DNA of 38,064 bases from Alphaproteobacteria bacterium (lineage in GTDB: Bacteria; Pseudomonadota; Alphaproteobacteria; Caulobacterales; Hyphomonadaceae): the NCBI GenBank assembly GCA_018969425.1, contig JAGWYJ010000032.1:1-38064 (forward strand), in the 5' to 3' direction. The notes beneath the pieces are model-generated. The model saw only the letters and a program-made list of their open reading frames with translations, did not search any database and was not told the DNA's origin. Both the position numbers and the translations under genes were made by a program. Below, piece by piece: positions 1 through 8,614 of this stretch; within the stretch, counting starts at the first letter, position 1, and each line of letters begins with the position of its first letter.

Positions 1-648
1 AGCCGGATTGAGTTCGAGCCGGCGCATCCCTGGGTCTCGCGGGGAGGGGTGAAGCTCGCTCACGCTCTGGAGGCGTTCTCTCTCTCGTCTGAGGGACGGA
101 TATGTCTCGATATCGGCGCATCGACCGGCGGGTTCACGGACGTCCTGCTGTCTGCCGGCGCCCGTCAGGTTGTCTGCGTGGATGTGGGGCGCGACCAGCT
201 TCACCCCAGGATCAGGTCAGATCCGCGGGTGATCAGTCTTGAGGGGGTCGACGCCCGATCCCTGGACGCTTCTCAGTGGGAGACAATCGCCGGCAGCCGC
301 CCCTCGCTGGTCGTGTGCGACGCGAGTTTCATTAGCCTGTCCAAGCTGCTGGCGGCGCCTCTGAGGCTGGCGTCTGCGGACGCAGACCTGATCGCCCTGT
401 TCAAGCCCCAGTTTGAGGTCGGACGGGCGTTCGTCGGTAAGGGCGGCGTTGTGACGGATCATGCGGCAGTCGGTCTGGCTCGGGAAAGCCTCACTCGGTG
501 GCTCGGAGAGGAGGGTTGGAGAATTCTCTCATGGGAGGTCAGTCCGATCCGAGGCGGAGACGGAAACCTCGAGCATCTCTTTCACGCAAGGCGACTGGAC
601 CGTGACGAAGACCTTGATCGCTTGTCCGATGCTCGGGCGGACCGGTGA
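1..648 (+). CDS. tlyA: TlyA-family rRNA 2'-O-methyltransferase, 5' end missing
   Basis: The reading frame is open from base 1, so the gene begins before the window. The first visible residues (IEFEPAHPWVSRGGVKLAHA) match the link between the N-terminal S4 RNA-binding domain, which lies outside, and the FtsJ-like methyltransferase domain of TlyA. The SAM-binding motif DIGASTGGFTD is clear, followed by VVCDASFISLSKLL and LFKPQFEVGR...KGGVV, both typical of the family. Known TlyA proteins 2'-O-methylate cytidines in 16S and/or 23S rRNA and are often misnamed hemolysins. The GTG at 49 is internal and not the true start. The gene converges on aroC, with a hairpin between them. Confidence 0.9.
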   Translation, partial: SRIEFEPAHPWVSRGGVKLAHALEAFSLSSEGRICLDIGASTGGFTDVLLSAGARQVVCVDVGRDQLHPRIRSDPRVISLEGVDARSLDASQWETIAGSRPSLVVCDASFISLSKLLAAPLRLASADADLIALFKPQFEVGRAFVGKGGVVTDHAAVGLARESLTRWLGEEGWRILSWEVSPIRGGDGNLEHLFHARRLDRDEDLDRLSDARADR

Positions 649-1016
649 TGATGATCGACGTGCATGCAGAGCGGTCCATTCGGCTCGCGGGTTGAGGCGG
701 TTGCGTCCCCAGACGGGCAGGGAAGGCTTTCGCTTTCCCTGCCCGCCCTCGTCAGGCCCTGGGTTGGGGGGACGGGCCTGCTCCGTACGGGCGCCCGACG
801 CAGGGCGTGCAAGCCCGGCGCTAGGTCCGACCCGAAATGAAATCCTCCAAGAATTCAGCTCGCCCCGCCGAATTTGCTCTGACAGCATCGGCGAGCCAAA
901 TCCCCACTTTGAGAGTGGTCGTTCGCGTTATAGGGGCGAACGTTCGGGGCTGGCAACCTCCGTTAGCGGTTCTTTTTCGGACGGAATGTCGCGCCTGAGG
1001 GGAATGGGAGCTGGGT
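649..1016. other. Intergenic region between convergent tlyA and aroC
   Basis: This 368-bp gap separates two genes that point at each other. Open frames crossing it on both strands are arginine- and proline-rich, have no ribosome binding site and resemble no family, so I do not call a gene. The only clear structure is the hairpin at 714-745. Confidence 0.5.
714..745. terminator. Strong GC-rich hairpin, probable terminator of tlyA
   Basis: CGGGCAGGGAA (714-724) pairs perfectly with TTCCCTGCCCG (735-745). Two further pairs, one of them G-T, close a 6-nt loop. No T-run follows on either strand, so intrinsic termination may be weak, but the position about 65 bp after the tlyA stop suits a transcription barrier. 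Confidence 0.55.
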
Positions 1017-2120
1017 TCAGCGCCCTGTCTGACCAGCGTGGCGGAGCTTGTGATCGGCCAATACCGCCGCCAGCATGGCCTCCGCCACCGGCGCTGCGCG
1101 CACGCCGACGCAAGGGTCGTGACGGCCTCGCGTGCGGATGTCTTTGTCGGCGCCTGAGGCTGTGACTGTCTGGCGCGGGGTGAGGATTGAGGAGGTCGGT
1201 TTGACGGCCATCCTCGCCACAATGGGCTGACCGGTCGAAATGCCTCCGAGGATGCCGCCATTATTGTTCGACAGGAAACGCACATCGCCTCCGGACATCC
1301 TCATCTCGTCGGCATTGTCTTCGCCGCTGAGGGCGGCGGCCTCGAAGCCTGCGCCGATCTCAACCCCTTTGACGGCGTTGATGGACATGAAGGCGGAGGC
1401 GAGATCGGCGTCGAGCTTGCCGTAAATGGGGGCGCCCCAGCCGGCCGGGACGCCCTCAGCGACAGCCTCGATGATCGCTCCGCAGGACGAGCCCTTCTTG
1501 CGGACCCCGTCGAGATAGTCCTCCCAGAGGGGCGCTGCGCTGGCGTCCGGACACCAGAACGGATTGCTCGCGCAAGTCTCCCAGTCCCAGTTCTCGCGGT
1601 TGATCCGATGCGGGCCAAGCTGGATGACGGCGGCGCGCACGCGGATCGACGGCCCGAGAACCTTGCGGGCGACCGCTCCGGCGGCCACACGCGAGGCGGT
1701 CTCTCGAGCCGAGGAGCGCCCTCCGCCTCTGTAGTCCCTCAGTCCGTATTTTCGGTCATAGGTGAAGTCGGCGTGCCCGGGTCTGTAAAGCTCCCGAATG
1801 TCCTCATAATCTCGGGATCTCTGATCCGTGTTTTGGATCAGAAGCGAGATCGGGGTTCCCGTCGTGACCGGTCCGCCATGAAGGCGGCGAATCTCATCAT
1901 CTTCAAAGACCCCGGAGAGAATCGACACTTCGTCGTCCTCGCGTCTCTGGGTGACAAACCTCGAGGTTCCGGGTTTGCGGCGATCAAGCCATGGCTGAAT
2001 ATCGTCGGTTGTGAGGCCGATGCCGGGAGGACAGCCGTCGATGACGCAGCCGATCGAGGGGCCGTGGCTCTCCCCCCAGGTGGTGACGCGAAACAGATGA
2101 CCGTAGGTATTGTGGGACAT
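1017..2120 (-). CDS. aroC: Chorismate synthase AroC
   Basis: This enzyme converts 5-enolpyruvylshikimate-3-phosphate to chorismate with reduced FMN, the last step of the shikimate pathway. The family signatures are all present: [18 protein letters not shown] at the N-terminus, [20 protein letters not shown] in the middle and [20 protein letters not shown] near the end. I chose the ATG at 2120 (367 aa) because [12 protein letters not shown] is the canonical start in alphaproteobacteria. The frame stays open 28 codons further upstream, but that extension resembles nothing. No strong ribosome binding site precedes the ATG. The gene is divergent from pdxH, with 172 bp between the starts. Confidence 0.96.
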   Translation of the reverse strand: MSHNTYGHLFRVTTWGESHGPSIGCVIDGCPPGIGLTTDDIQPWLDRRKPGTSRFVTQRREDDEVSILSGVFEDDEIRRLHGGPVTTGTPISLLIQNTDQRSRDYEDIRELYRPGHADFTYDRKYGLRDYRGGGRSSARETASRVAAGAVARKVLGPSIRVRAAVIQLGPHRINRENWDWETCASNPFWCPDASAAPLWEDYLDGVRKKGSSCGAIIEAVAEGVPAGWGAPIYGKLDADLASAFMSINAVKGVEIGAGFEAAALSGEDNADEMRMSGGDVRFLSNNNGGILGGISTGQPIVARMAVKPTSSILTPRQTVTASGADKDIRTRGRHDPCVGVRAAPVAEAMLAAVLADHKLRHAGQTGR

Positions 2121-2292
2121 GAGCCCAGCTTGAAGCGCAAAAAAGTTCCTTTGAACAGTCGTCGGCCCCCCGGAAAAGGAAGGGGGAAATGACATTTCGC
2201 TCACGGGGGGACGGAAACGGGTCGCACTGGCGCAGGCGCGCGCTCGGCACTAGCGTAAACCTCAGGGCTCTCAGCTCGAAAGGGAAGGCCGC

Positions 2293-2970
2293 ATGACTGA
2301 TCGATCGGGACTGATTCCCTCAACTCCGTCAGCAGAGGACTATGCGGCGTCCGCCGCTTCATCGCCCGACGACCCTGCGCTGTTCGCCCGTACGGATCCG
2401 TTCGGCCTGTTCGCAGAGTGGCTCGAGGAGGCGAAGCGCACGGAACCCAATGACCCCAACGCCATGGCGCTGGCGACGGCTGACGAACTTGGGGCGCCGG
2501 ATGTTCGTATGGTGCTGCTAAAAGACGTCTCCCGGAACGGATTCGTATTCTACACAAACTCTGAAAGCCGAAAGGGCGTTCAGCTGGAGAGCAATCCGGT
2601 GGCTGCGCTGTGCTTCCACTGGAAGTCTCTCCGCCGACAGGTCCGGGTCTCCGGACCGGTTCTCAACGCTGCTGAGGCTGAGGCGGACGCCTATTTCGCA
2701 AGCCGCGCCAAGGACAGTCAGATCGGCGCCTGGGCTTCGCAGCAGTCGAGACCGCTGGAGGGACGTTTCGAGCTTGAAGCGCGCATTGCTCGTTTTGCCG
2801 CAGCCTATGGTCTTGGACGAACCCCTCGCCCTCCGCACTGGCGCGGCTATCGGCTCACCCCGACGCGAATCGAGTTCTGGAGAGATCGGCCCTTCAGGCT
2901 TCACGATCGTCTCGAGTTTCTGAGGGAGACGCCCGACGGCCCATGGCGAAGCGGGCGTCTTTATCCGTGA
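2293..2970 (+). CDS. pdxH: Pyridoxamine/pyridoxine 5'-phosphate oxidase
   Basis: PdxH oxidises pyridoxine or pyridoxamine 5'-phosphate to pyridoxal 5'-phosphate using FMN and oxygen. Length (225 aa) and motifs fit the family: [13 protein letters not shown] and [10 protein letters not shown]-like start, [19 protein letters not shown] (FMN binding), [12 protein letters not shown], the [14 protein letters not shown] block, and the C-terminal [11 protein letters not shown]...GRLYP. GGGAAGG lies just before the ATG. The PLP it makes is the cofactor of the decarboxylase and aminotransferase near 16-19 kb, but nothing here suggests co-regulation. Confidence 0.96.
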   Translation: MTDRSGLIPSTPSAEDYAASAASSPDDPALFARTDPFGLFAEWLEEAKRTEPNDPNAMALATADELGAPDVRMVLLKDVSRNGFVFYTNSESRKGVQLESNPVAALCFHWKSLRRQVRVSGPVLNAAEAEADAYFASRAKDSQIGAWASQQSRPLEGRFELEARIARFAAAYGLGRTPRPPHWRGYRLTPTRIEFWRDRPFRLHDRLEFLRETPDGPWRSGRLYP

Positions 2971-3076
2971 ACGAAGACTTTGCGAAGTCGTCACGCCCAT
3001 GGCAGGCTGACGTCACAAAAAGAAGATGGGCGCCCTTGCCGGAAGGCGGGAGGCGCTTCGCTCAAGGGAGGCGGAA

Positions 3077-4012
3077 ATGTCGGTCATGAAGCGCATGGCG
3101 TTGGCGTTGATAATGACATGTGTGTCGGAGAGCGCTGTCGCGCAGGAGCCCTCCTGGTGGACGTCGAAGTATGGAGAGGCCGACACCATCGGAGCGCTCA
3201 ATAATCTGTCTCCGGAAGGTGTGAGGAAGGCCGCCCGCCTGGTGACGTCTGGAAAGGTGTATGCTCTCGGAGTGCCGACCGGACCGGAGACGCCGGCCTA
3301 TGGGAACAGGACCTACAGGGTCGAGCGTCTGTCTTCGGGCGGCTCGGATTTCACCTCTAACGGGTCTGAGCGTGTGACCGCCTGGGACGAACGGGTGACA
3401 ACCTCGATGGGAATCGGGACCCAGATCGACGGCCTCGCCCATCTTGGGGTCGATCATCACTACTACAATGGGACCCCCGGCTCGCTTGTGGCGTCCTCTT
3501 ATGTGCTCGATCTCGCCTCCATTCCGGCGATCGTCACGAGGGGCGTTCTGGTCGACATGACCAAGCATTTTGGAAAGCCGATGCTTGAGGTCGGCGATGT
3601 TTACAATCGGCGCGAGATCGAAGCGGCGATGAAGGCTCAGAAGATCAAGATCGGAAAAGGCGATGTTGTGATTTTTCACACCGGTTGGCTCAAGATGGCC
3701 GGGACCGATCCCGACACCTTCAGAAGCCGGGAGCCGGGCCTTGGGGCGGAGGGCGCCCAGTTTCTCGCCGATCTCGGTGTCGTCGCGATCGGCTCTGACA
3801 CTGTGGCGCTGGAGGCGATACCCTTCGAGTCCGCGTCCCGGCCCTTCCTCGTTCACCAGACGCTCCTGGCCAAGAACGGCGTTCATATTCTCGAGACGAT
3901 CAATACCGCCGAGCTGGCCGCTGACGGCGTCAAGGAGTTCCTCTTCGTTCTTGGCGCTCCCCGCATGCAGGGAACGGTGCAGATGGTCATCAATCCGGTG
4001 GCGATCCGATAA
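3077..4012 (+). CDS. Secreted cyclase-family (kynurenine formamidase-like) hydrolase
   Basis: The protein belongs to the metal-dependent cyclase/formamidase family (PF04199). The usual HxGTHxDxPxH metal motif appears here as GIGTQIDGLAHL, with the first histidine replaced. Other family blocks are present, such as DVVIFHTGWLK and AIGSDTVALEA. I chose the ATG at 3077 (311 aa) because AGGGAGG precedes it at good spacing and the residues that follow, MSVMKRMALALIMTCVSESA, form a signal peptide ending AVAQ. It is therefore probably periplasmic. Substrate is unknown. A cytoplasmic relative is encoded at 33242-34021. Confidence 0.85.
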   Translation: MSVMKRMALALIMTCVSESAVAQEPSWWTSKYGEADTIGALNNLSPEGVRKAARLVTSGKVYALGVPTGPETPAYGNRTYRVERLSSGGSDFTSNGSERVTAWDERVTTSMGIGTQIDGLAHLGVDHHYYNGTPGSLVASSYVLDLASIPAIVTRGVLVDMTKHFGKPMLEVGDVYNRREIEAAMKAQKIKIGKGDVVIFHTGWLKMAGTDPDTFRSREPGLGAEGAQFLADLGVVAIGSDTVALEAIPFESASRPFLVHQTLLAKNGVHILETINTAELAADGVKEFLFVLGAPRMQGTVQMVINPVAIR

Positions 4013-4023
4013 CGTCCGGTCCT

Positions 4024-4404
4024 GTGCAGCCTGTGGCCGGGGACCTCGCCGCCGAGGCGTTCGACCGGATCTGTAGGTCCCGACCTGGGGCCCATCGCGT
4101 CATCCAGTGGGGAGGAGCGAGGGTCTGGAAGGTCGGGCCCAGGGTTTTCGCCATCGGCGCGGCTCTAGGCCCGGGCGCGTGGGGCGTATCGGTCAAAGTC
4201 ACCCCAATCGCGTTTGAGGCGCTTCGGGATGTCGAAGGTTACCAGCCGGCGCCATATCTCGCCTCGCGCGGTCTGACCTGGCTGCAGGTCAGGTGCGAGA
4301 TCGTTGAGGGAGCGGAGGTGGCCTCCCTGATTGAGATGTCCCATCGGCTGGTCACAGCGGCCTTACCGGCGCGTACGCGTCGCGAGCTGGGCCTCTCGGC
4401 CTGA
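4024..4404 (+). CDS. MmcQ/YjbR family protein
   Basis: This 126-aa protein has the MmcQ/YjbR (DUF419) pattern: an early AHRVIQWGGARVWKVGPRVF strand block, VSVKVTPIAFEAL, then APYLASRGLTWLQV and a C-terminal helix ending in the typical SHRLVTAALPARTRRELGL. YjbR folds like the DNA-binding domain of some transcription factors, but the role is not established. The start is GTG at 4024, 11 bp after the preceding stop; no clear ribosome binding site decides between it and GTG 4033. It may be cotranscribed with the cyclase-family gene. Confidence 0.8.
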   Translation: MQPVAGDLAAEAFDRICRSRPGAHRVIQWGGARVWKVGPRVFAIGAALGPGAWGVSVKVTPIAFEALRDVEGYQPAPYLASRGLTWLQVRCEIVEGAEVASLIEMSHRLVTAALPARTRRELGLSA

Positions 4405-4464
4405 TTGACACGTCCGCTTTCGTCCCTGACGGGAGCGGATAAGACGGGAAGTCGGTGAGCCTGA

Positions 4465-6354
4465 TCAGCCCAGTCGACGGGTTAGAGCGCCGTGCTGGTC
4501 CCAGAGCTCCCTGGGAAGATGCTCGCCGAACCGCTCGAAGAAGGCCGGAATGAGAGACGCCTCCTCCCTCCAGACGTCATGATTGACGGCCAGAAGCGTA
4601 TCGAGCTGACCATCCGAGAGCCCGAGCCCTCCAACATCGAGCGAGGACTTCGCAGGAACCCGGCCGATAGCGGTCTCGTTGGCGTGGGCCGTCCCCTCAA
4701 GCCGTCCGACGATCCATTTGAGCACCCGACTATTTTCTCCGAAGCCGGGCCAGATGAACTTTCCGTTGGTGTCCTTGCGGAACCAGTTCACGAAAAAGAT
4801 CTTCGGCAGCTTCGACGGGTCGGGCGCTGCGGCGCCGATTTTGAGCCAGTGAGCGAAGTAATCGCCCATATTGTATCCGCAGAAGGGAAGCATGGCGAAG
4901 GGATCGCGTCGAAGTTCGCCGACCCTGTTCTCCGCCGCCGCTGTTCCTTCGGACGCAACCGTCGATCCCATGAACACGCCGTGTTCCCAGTCGAAGGCCT
5001 CTGTCACGAGCGGCACAGCCGTGGCCCGCCGACCGCCGAAAAGGATCGCGGAAATCGGCACGCCTTTGGGATCGGCCCATTCCGGGGCGATGACCGGACA
5101 CTGATCGGCAGGGCAGGCGAAGCGGGCGTTCGGATGGGCGGCCGGTTCGCCTGATGACGGCGACCATTTCCGTCCGCGCCAGTCAGTCAGATTCGGCGGC
5201 GGGTCCTTCGAGAGGCCTTCCCACCAGACGTCTCCATCATCGGTCAGCGCGACATTCGTGAAGACCGTATTTTTCGCGCAGCTCTCGAGAGCGTTGCGAT
5301 TGGTTGCGGCTGAGGTTCCGGGAGCGACGCCGAAGAATCCCGCTTCAGGGTTGATCGCGTAAAGCCGGCCATCGTCGCCAAAACGCATCCAGCAGATATC
5401 GTCGCCCACCGTTTCGGCTTTCCAGCCGGGAATGGTCGGCTCCAGCATGGCGAGGTTGGTCTTGCCGCACGCGGACGGGAATGCGGCCGCTACGAAAGTC
5501 GAACGTCCTTCGGGGCTGGTCAGTTTGAGAATAAGCATGTGCTCGGCGAGCCAGCCATTGTCCCGCGCCATGACGGACGCGATGCGCAGCGCGTAGCATT
5601 TTTTCCCGAGGAGAGCGTTTCCGCCATAGCCCGATCCGTAAGACCAGATTTCCCGGGTTTCGGGATAGTGCACGATGTACTTCTCGTCATTGCAGGGCCA
5701 GGGCACATCCGTCTGGCCAGGCGCCAGAGGGGCCCCAAGCGTATGAACGGCCGGCACGAAGAAGCCGTCCTCCCCCAGAAGCTCCAGCGCATCGCGACCC
5801 ATGCGCGTCATCACGCGCATCGAAATCGCCACATAGGCGCTGTCCGTAATCTCAACGCCGAGGGCTGAGATTTTCGAACCGAGGGGACCCATGCAGAAGG
5901 GCACGACATAGAGCGTTCGGCCGCGCATGCATCCATCGAAAAGACCGTTCAGGAGAGCCCGCATCTCGTCCGGATCTCGCCAGTTATTCGTCGGGCCGGC
6001 GTCTTCTTCGCGCTTCGAGCAGATGAATGTCCGGCTTTCCACACGCGCGACGTCCTTGGGATCTGAGGCGGCGTAGAACGAGTTAGGTCTTTTGGTCGGA
6101 TTGAGCCGCCTGAGCGTGCCCGCCTCGATCAGCTCACCCGTGAGGCGTTCCCACTCTGCGTCCGACCCGTCGCACCAGTAGACGCGATCGGGCTGGGTGA
6201 GCGCGGCGATCTCTCTGACCCATGCGATGAGACGCGCATGCCGCGTCGGCGGTGCGTCAAGGCCGGGAATGCTGAGAGTGCGTGCGTCCCGTGAACCTGT
6301 CTGTCTGGCGACCACCTGAGCCTCGTCCGTCATCTTCATGAAGACCAATCCCAT
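4465..6354 (-). CDS. pckG: Phosphoenolpyruvate carboxykinase (GTP)
   Basis: The enzyme converts oxaloacetate plus GTP to phosphoenolpyruvate, CO2 and GDP, the entry to gluconeogenesis. It is clearly the GTP type: the P-loop [14 protein letters not shown] near residue 295 carries the family's reactive cysteine, and [32 protein letters not shown] and FVNWFRKD are all present. Length (about 630 aa) is normal. The start is uncertain: TTG 6357, ATG 6354 and ATG 6333 are all in frame before the conserved part. I chose 6354, with AGG a few bases upstream. A sigma70-type promoter lies about 100 bp upstream. Many alphaproteobacteria instead use the unrelated ATP-dependent enzyme. Confidence 0.95.
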   Translation of the reverse strand: MGLVFMKMTDEAQVVARQTGSRDARTLSIPGLDAPPTRHARLIAWVREIAALTQPDRVYWCDGSDAEWERLTGELIEAGTLRRLNPTKRPNSFYAASDPKDVARVESRTFICSKREEDAGPTNNWRDPDEMRALLNGLFDGCMRGRTLYVVPFCMGPLGSKISALGVEITDSAYVAISMRVMTRMGRDALELLGEDGFFVPAVHTLGAPLAPGQTDVPWPCNDEKYIVHYPETREIWSYGSGYGGNALLGKKCYALRIASVMARDNGWLAEHMLILKLTSPEGRSTFVAAAFPSACGKTNLAMLEPTIPGWKAETVGDDICWMRFGDDGRLYAINPEAGFFGVAPGTSAATNRNALESCAKNTVFTNVALTDDGDVWWEGLSKDPPPNLTDWRGRKWSPSSGEPAAHPNARFACPADQCPVIAPEWADPKGVPISAILFGGRRATAVPLVTEAFDWEHGVFMGSTVASEGTAAAENRVGELRRDPFAMLPFCGYNMGDYFAHWLKIGAAAPDPSKLPKIFFVNWFRKDTNGKFIWPGFGENSRVLKWIVGRLEGTAHANETAIGRVPAKSSLDVGGLGLSDGQLDTLLAVNHDVWREEASLIPAFFERFGEHLPRELWDQHGALTRRLG

Positions 6355-6445
6355 CAACCTGCCGTTCGCACGAGACGGGAGCGGCCCGCTTAGTTCCTTG
6401 CAGCCCGCCCGACCACCCGCCGAATCCCGATGCCGGAGACCCGTA

Positions 6446-6459
6446 TCCCGATCTCGGGA
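6446..6459. promoter_or_regulatory. Dyad over the predicted pckG start site, candidate operator
   Basis: TCCCGA (6446-6451) and TCGGGA (6454-6459) form a 6-bp inverted repeat with a 2-bp centre. It abuts the predicted -10 box of pckG and covers the expected +1 near 6452, a position that suits a repressor. The protein that would bind is unknown. Confidence 0.45.
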
Positions 6460-6487
6460 CTATAGGTCACGCACCGGGGGATTCCAA
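6459..6487 (-). promoter_or_regulatory. Predicted sigma70 promoter of pckG
   Basis: On the reverse strand TTGGAA (6487-6482) is followed after exactly 17 bp by TATAGT (6464-6459). These match the consensus boxes at 4/6 and 5/6 positions. The expected transcript start near 6452 gives a leader of about 100 nt before pckG. Confidence 0.6.
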
Positions 6488-6653
6488 CGTCATACACCGC
6501 CCCCGCGAGCCCCCGATTTGCAAAGACCCGTCCTTTGGTGTCCGCCCCTGAACCGATCTGCCCTTCCTTAAGGGAAACCAGAGCCAGGGTCCGGAACGCG
6601 GTGACATAAGGGGCACGCCCACGGGCGTCGAGAGAAAAATGGGTGAGAAGGCG

Positions 6654-6699
6654 TGTCGCTTGGTCACAATGAAGCGACAGTCGGTTGGAATTTGTGACC
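6654..6699. repeat. Two interleaved perfect 8-bp inverted repeats
   Basis: TGTCGCTT (6654-6661) pairs with AAGCGACA (6672-6679), and GGTCACAA (6662-6669) pairs with TTGTGACC (6692-6699). The order is a-b-a'-b', so an RNA copy could fold as an H-type pseudoknot. As DNA the repeats could be two overlapping operators. They lie about 180-225 bp before the acyl-CoA ligase start. Confidence 0.5.
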
Positions 6700-6880
6700 G
6701 GGCGCGGCGGGGGGGCTGAATATCAGGCGGATGGAAAGGTCGCAGCGGCTTGAATCTGGGGTCTTGCGATCAAAAATGTCGAAAGGGTTAGCCTCGGGGC
6801 CGCCGGATGAATTGCGGCCGGCAGGGGCGGCGTCTAATGTCCGCGCTTCGATGCGACGGTTCGACATGGGAGAAGATTGA

Positions 6881-8614
6881 ATGGTGTTCGGTTTTGGCGG
6901 GAAAAAGCCCTCCCAGGTTAAGGCGGCTCCGCCCGTCAGCGCGGGGGCCTCGTCCGGGCTCCAGGCCCCCCTCTTCGGGCTGATGCAGGATTTCCCTCTG
7001 ACGGTGGACAAGATCCTCGAGCACGCGCGCGTCAATCACGGGTTCCGTGAGATCGTGACCCGAACGGTTGAGGGCCCGATTATTCGCCAGACCTACGCCG
7101 AGATCTATGACCGGGCGAAGCAGTGCTCCTCCGCATTGCTGGAGGACGGGATGAAGATGGGCGATCGCATCGCCACGCTGGCATGGAACACGGGTCGACA
7201 CATGGAGACCTGGTATGGGGCCATGTGCATCGGCGGTGTCCTTCACACCGTCAATCCTCGTCTGTTCCCGGAGCAGATCGCATGGATCATCAATCACGCT
7301 GAAGACACCCACCTCTTCTTCGACACGACCTTCCTGCCGATCGTCGAGGCCATTCATTCGAAATGTCCGACTGTGCGGCGCTATGTGCTGCTGACAGACG
7401 AGGCGCACATGCCGAAGGAAACCTCGATTCCCAACCTTGTCGCTTACGAGACGTATATCGCGGGCAAGTCAAGAGACGTGGTCTGGGGCGACTTCGATGA
7501 ACGCACCGCCTGCGGCCTTTGCTATACGTCCGGGACGACCGGAGATCCCAAGGGCGTTCTTTACTCGCATCGCTCGAACGTCCTCCATGCGCTGATGGCG
7601 CTTCAGAAGGACGGTCTGGCGCTTGGAGCAGGCGATGTCGTTCTTCCTGTAGTCCCCATGTTCCACGCCAACGCCTGGGGCATCACCTTCTGCGGTCCGC
7701 TGACAGGCGCCAGCATTATCATGCCGGGCGCCAAGATGGATGGCGCCTCGATCTTCGAGTTGCTCGACACAGAGAAGGTGACCTTCTCGGCCGCCGTTCC
7801 GACGGTCTGGCTGATGCTGCTTCAGCACCTCGAGGCCAACTCCCTGTCGCTGCCTCACCTTGGTCGCGTCGTCATCGGCGGGTCTGCTGTACCCGAGAGA
7901 ATTCTCCGCGCCTTCGAGGAGAATTATCAGGTGGAAGTCGTTCACGCCTGGGGCATGACGGAGATGAGTCCCATGGGTTCGCTCGGTTCGATGACCCCGG
8001 AGATTATCGCCAAGGGCCGGGATGAAGTGGTTCGCTACAAGCTGAAGCAGGGTCGCCCGCCTTTCGGCGTTCAGATGAAGATCGTCGACGACAATGGCGC
8101 GGATGTGGCTCGCGACGGGAAGACCTCCGGTCATCTCGTGGTTCGCGGGTGGGCTGTCGCCAGCGGTTATTTCAAAGGGGTTGGGGGAAACATTCTCGAT
8201 AAGGACGGATTCTTCGACACCGGAGATGTGGCCAATATCTGTCCGCTCGGCTTCATGCAGATCACCGACCGCGCGAAGGATGTGATCAAGTCTGGCGGCG
8301 AGTGGATCTCCTCGATCGACATCGAGAATATCGCCGTCGGCCACCCGGCCGTAGCCAACGCGGCCGCCATCGGCCTGGCGCATCCGAAATGGGATGAGCG
8401 TCCGTTGCTCATCATTGAGCTGAAGCCTGGCGCAAGCGCCTCTCGGGAAGAGATACTCACCTTCCTCGACGGCAAAATCGCAAAATGGTGGATGCCCGAC
8501 GACGTCGCCTTCATTGAGAAGATCCCGCTCGGAGCGACGGGCAAGATCAACAAGCTGCAGCTTCGCGACACCTTCAAGACCTACAAGCTTCCCACCATTC
8601 AGGCGACGGGATGA
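6881..8614 (+). CDS. Medium/long-chain acyl-CoA synthetase (AlkK/FadD type)
   Basis: This 577-aa AMP-forming ligase activates a carboxylic acid to its CoA thioester through an acyl-adenylate. The adenylation signature YTSGTTGDPKG is at residues 215-225, followed by the family blocks PMFHANAWG, VVIGGSAVPE, HAWGMTEMSPMG and GFFDTGDVA. The C-terminal GATGKINK supplies the catalytic lysine (about residue 555). The HANAWG and AWGMTEMSP wording is typical of the AlkK-like branch, which prefers medium-chain acids, but specificity cannot be read here. GGGAGAAG precedes the ATG. The stop overlaps the next start (ATGA), so the DUF1499 gene is translationally coupled. Confidence 0.9.
   Translation: MVFGFGGKKPSQVKAAPPVSAGASSGLQAPLFGLMQDFPLTVDKILEHARVNHGFREIVTRTVEGPIIRQTYAEIYDRAKQCSSALLEDGMKMGDRIATLAWNTGRHMETWYGAMCIGGVLHTVNPRLFPEQIAWIINHAEDTHLFFDTTFLPIVEAIHSKCPTVRRYVLLTDEAHMPKETSIPNLVAYETYIAGKSRDVVWGDFDERTACGLCYTSGTTGDPKGVLYSHRSNVLHALMALQKDGLALGAGDVVLPVVPMFHANAWGITFCGPLTGASIIMPGAKMDGASIFELLDTEKVTFSAAVPTVWLMLLQHLEANSLSLPHLGRVVIGGSAVPERILRAFEENYQVEVVHAWGMTEMSPMGSLGSMTPEIIAKGRDEVVRYKLKQGRPPFGVQMKIVDDNGADVARDGKTSGHLVVRGWAVASGYFKGVGGNILDKDGFFDTGDVANICPLGFMQITDRAKDVIKSGGEWISSIDIENIAVGHPAVANAAAIGLAHPKWDERPLLIIELKPGASASREEILTFLDGKIAKWWMPDDVAFIEKIPLGATGKINKLQLRDTFKTYKLPTIQATG

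Larger units (their letters stand above)
6358..6880. other. Intergenic region between divergent pckG and acyl-CoA ligase
   Basis: This 523-bp gap holds no convincing gene. It contains the pckG promoter with its dyad (6446-6487), a short hairpin ACGCCC/GGGCGT (6615-6628), and the interleaved inverted repeats at 6654-6699. No strong promoter for the rightward gene was recognised; weak boxes occur near 6816-6844. Confidence 0.5.

Noticed and set aside
461-1165. Long forward open frame over the tlyA end and into aroC
   Set aside because: It overlaps two well-supported genes, has no family resemblance and is arginine/proline-rich as expected from a shadow frame in GC-rich DNA.
3107-3114. Another TTGATAAT, the core of the AraC half-site
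   Set aside because: Only the 8-bp core matches, there is no second half-site 21 bp away, and it lies inside the signal-peptide codons of the cyclase-family gene.
4414-4438. Hairpin between yjbR and pckG as a terminator
   Set aside because: Only 4+4 bp with a 5-nt bulge and no T-run; too weak to call.
7469-8383. 304-codon reverse open frame opposite the acyl-CoA ligase
   Set aside because: Antisense shadow of a strongly supported enzyme, with no ribosome binding site.
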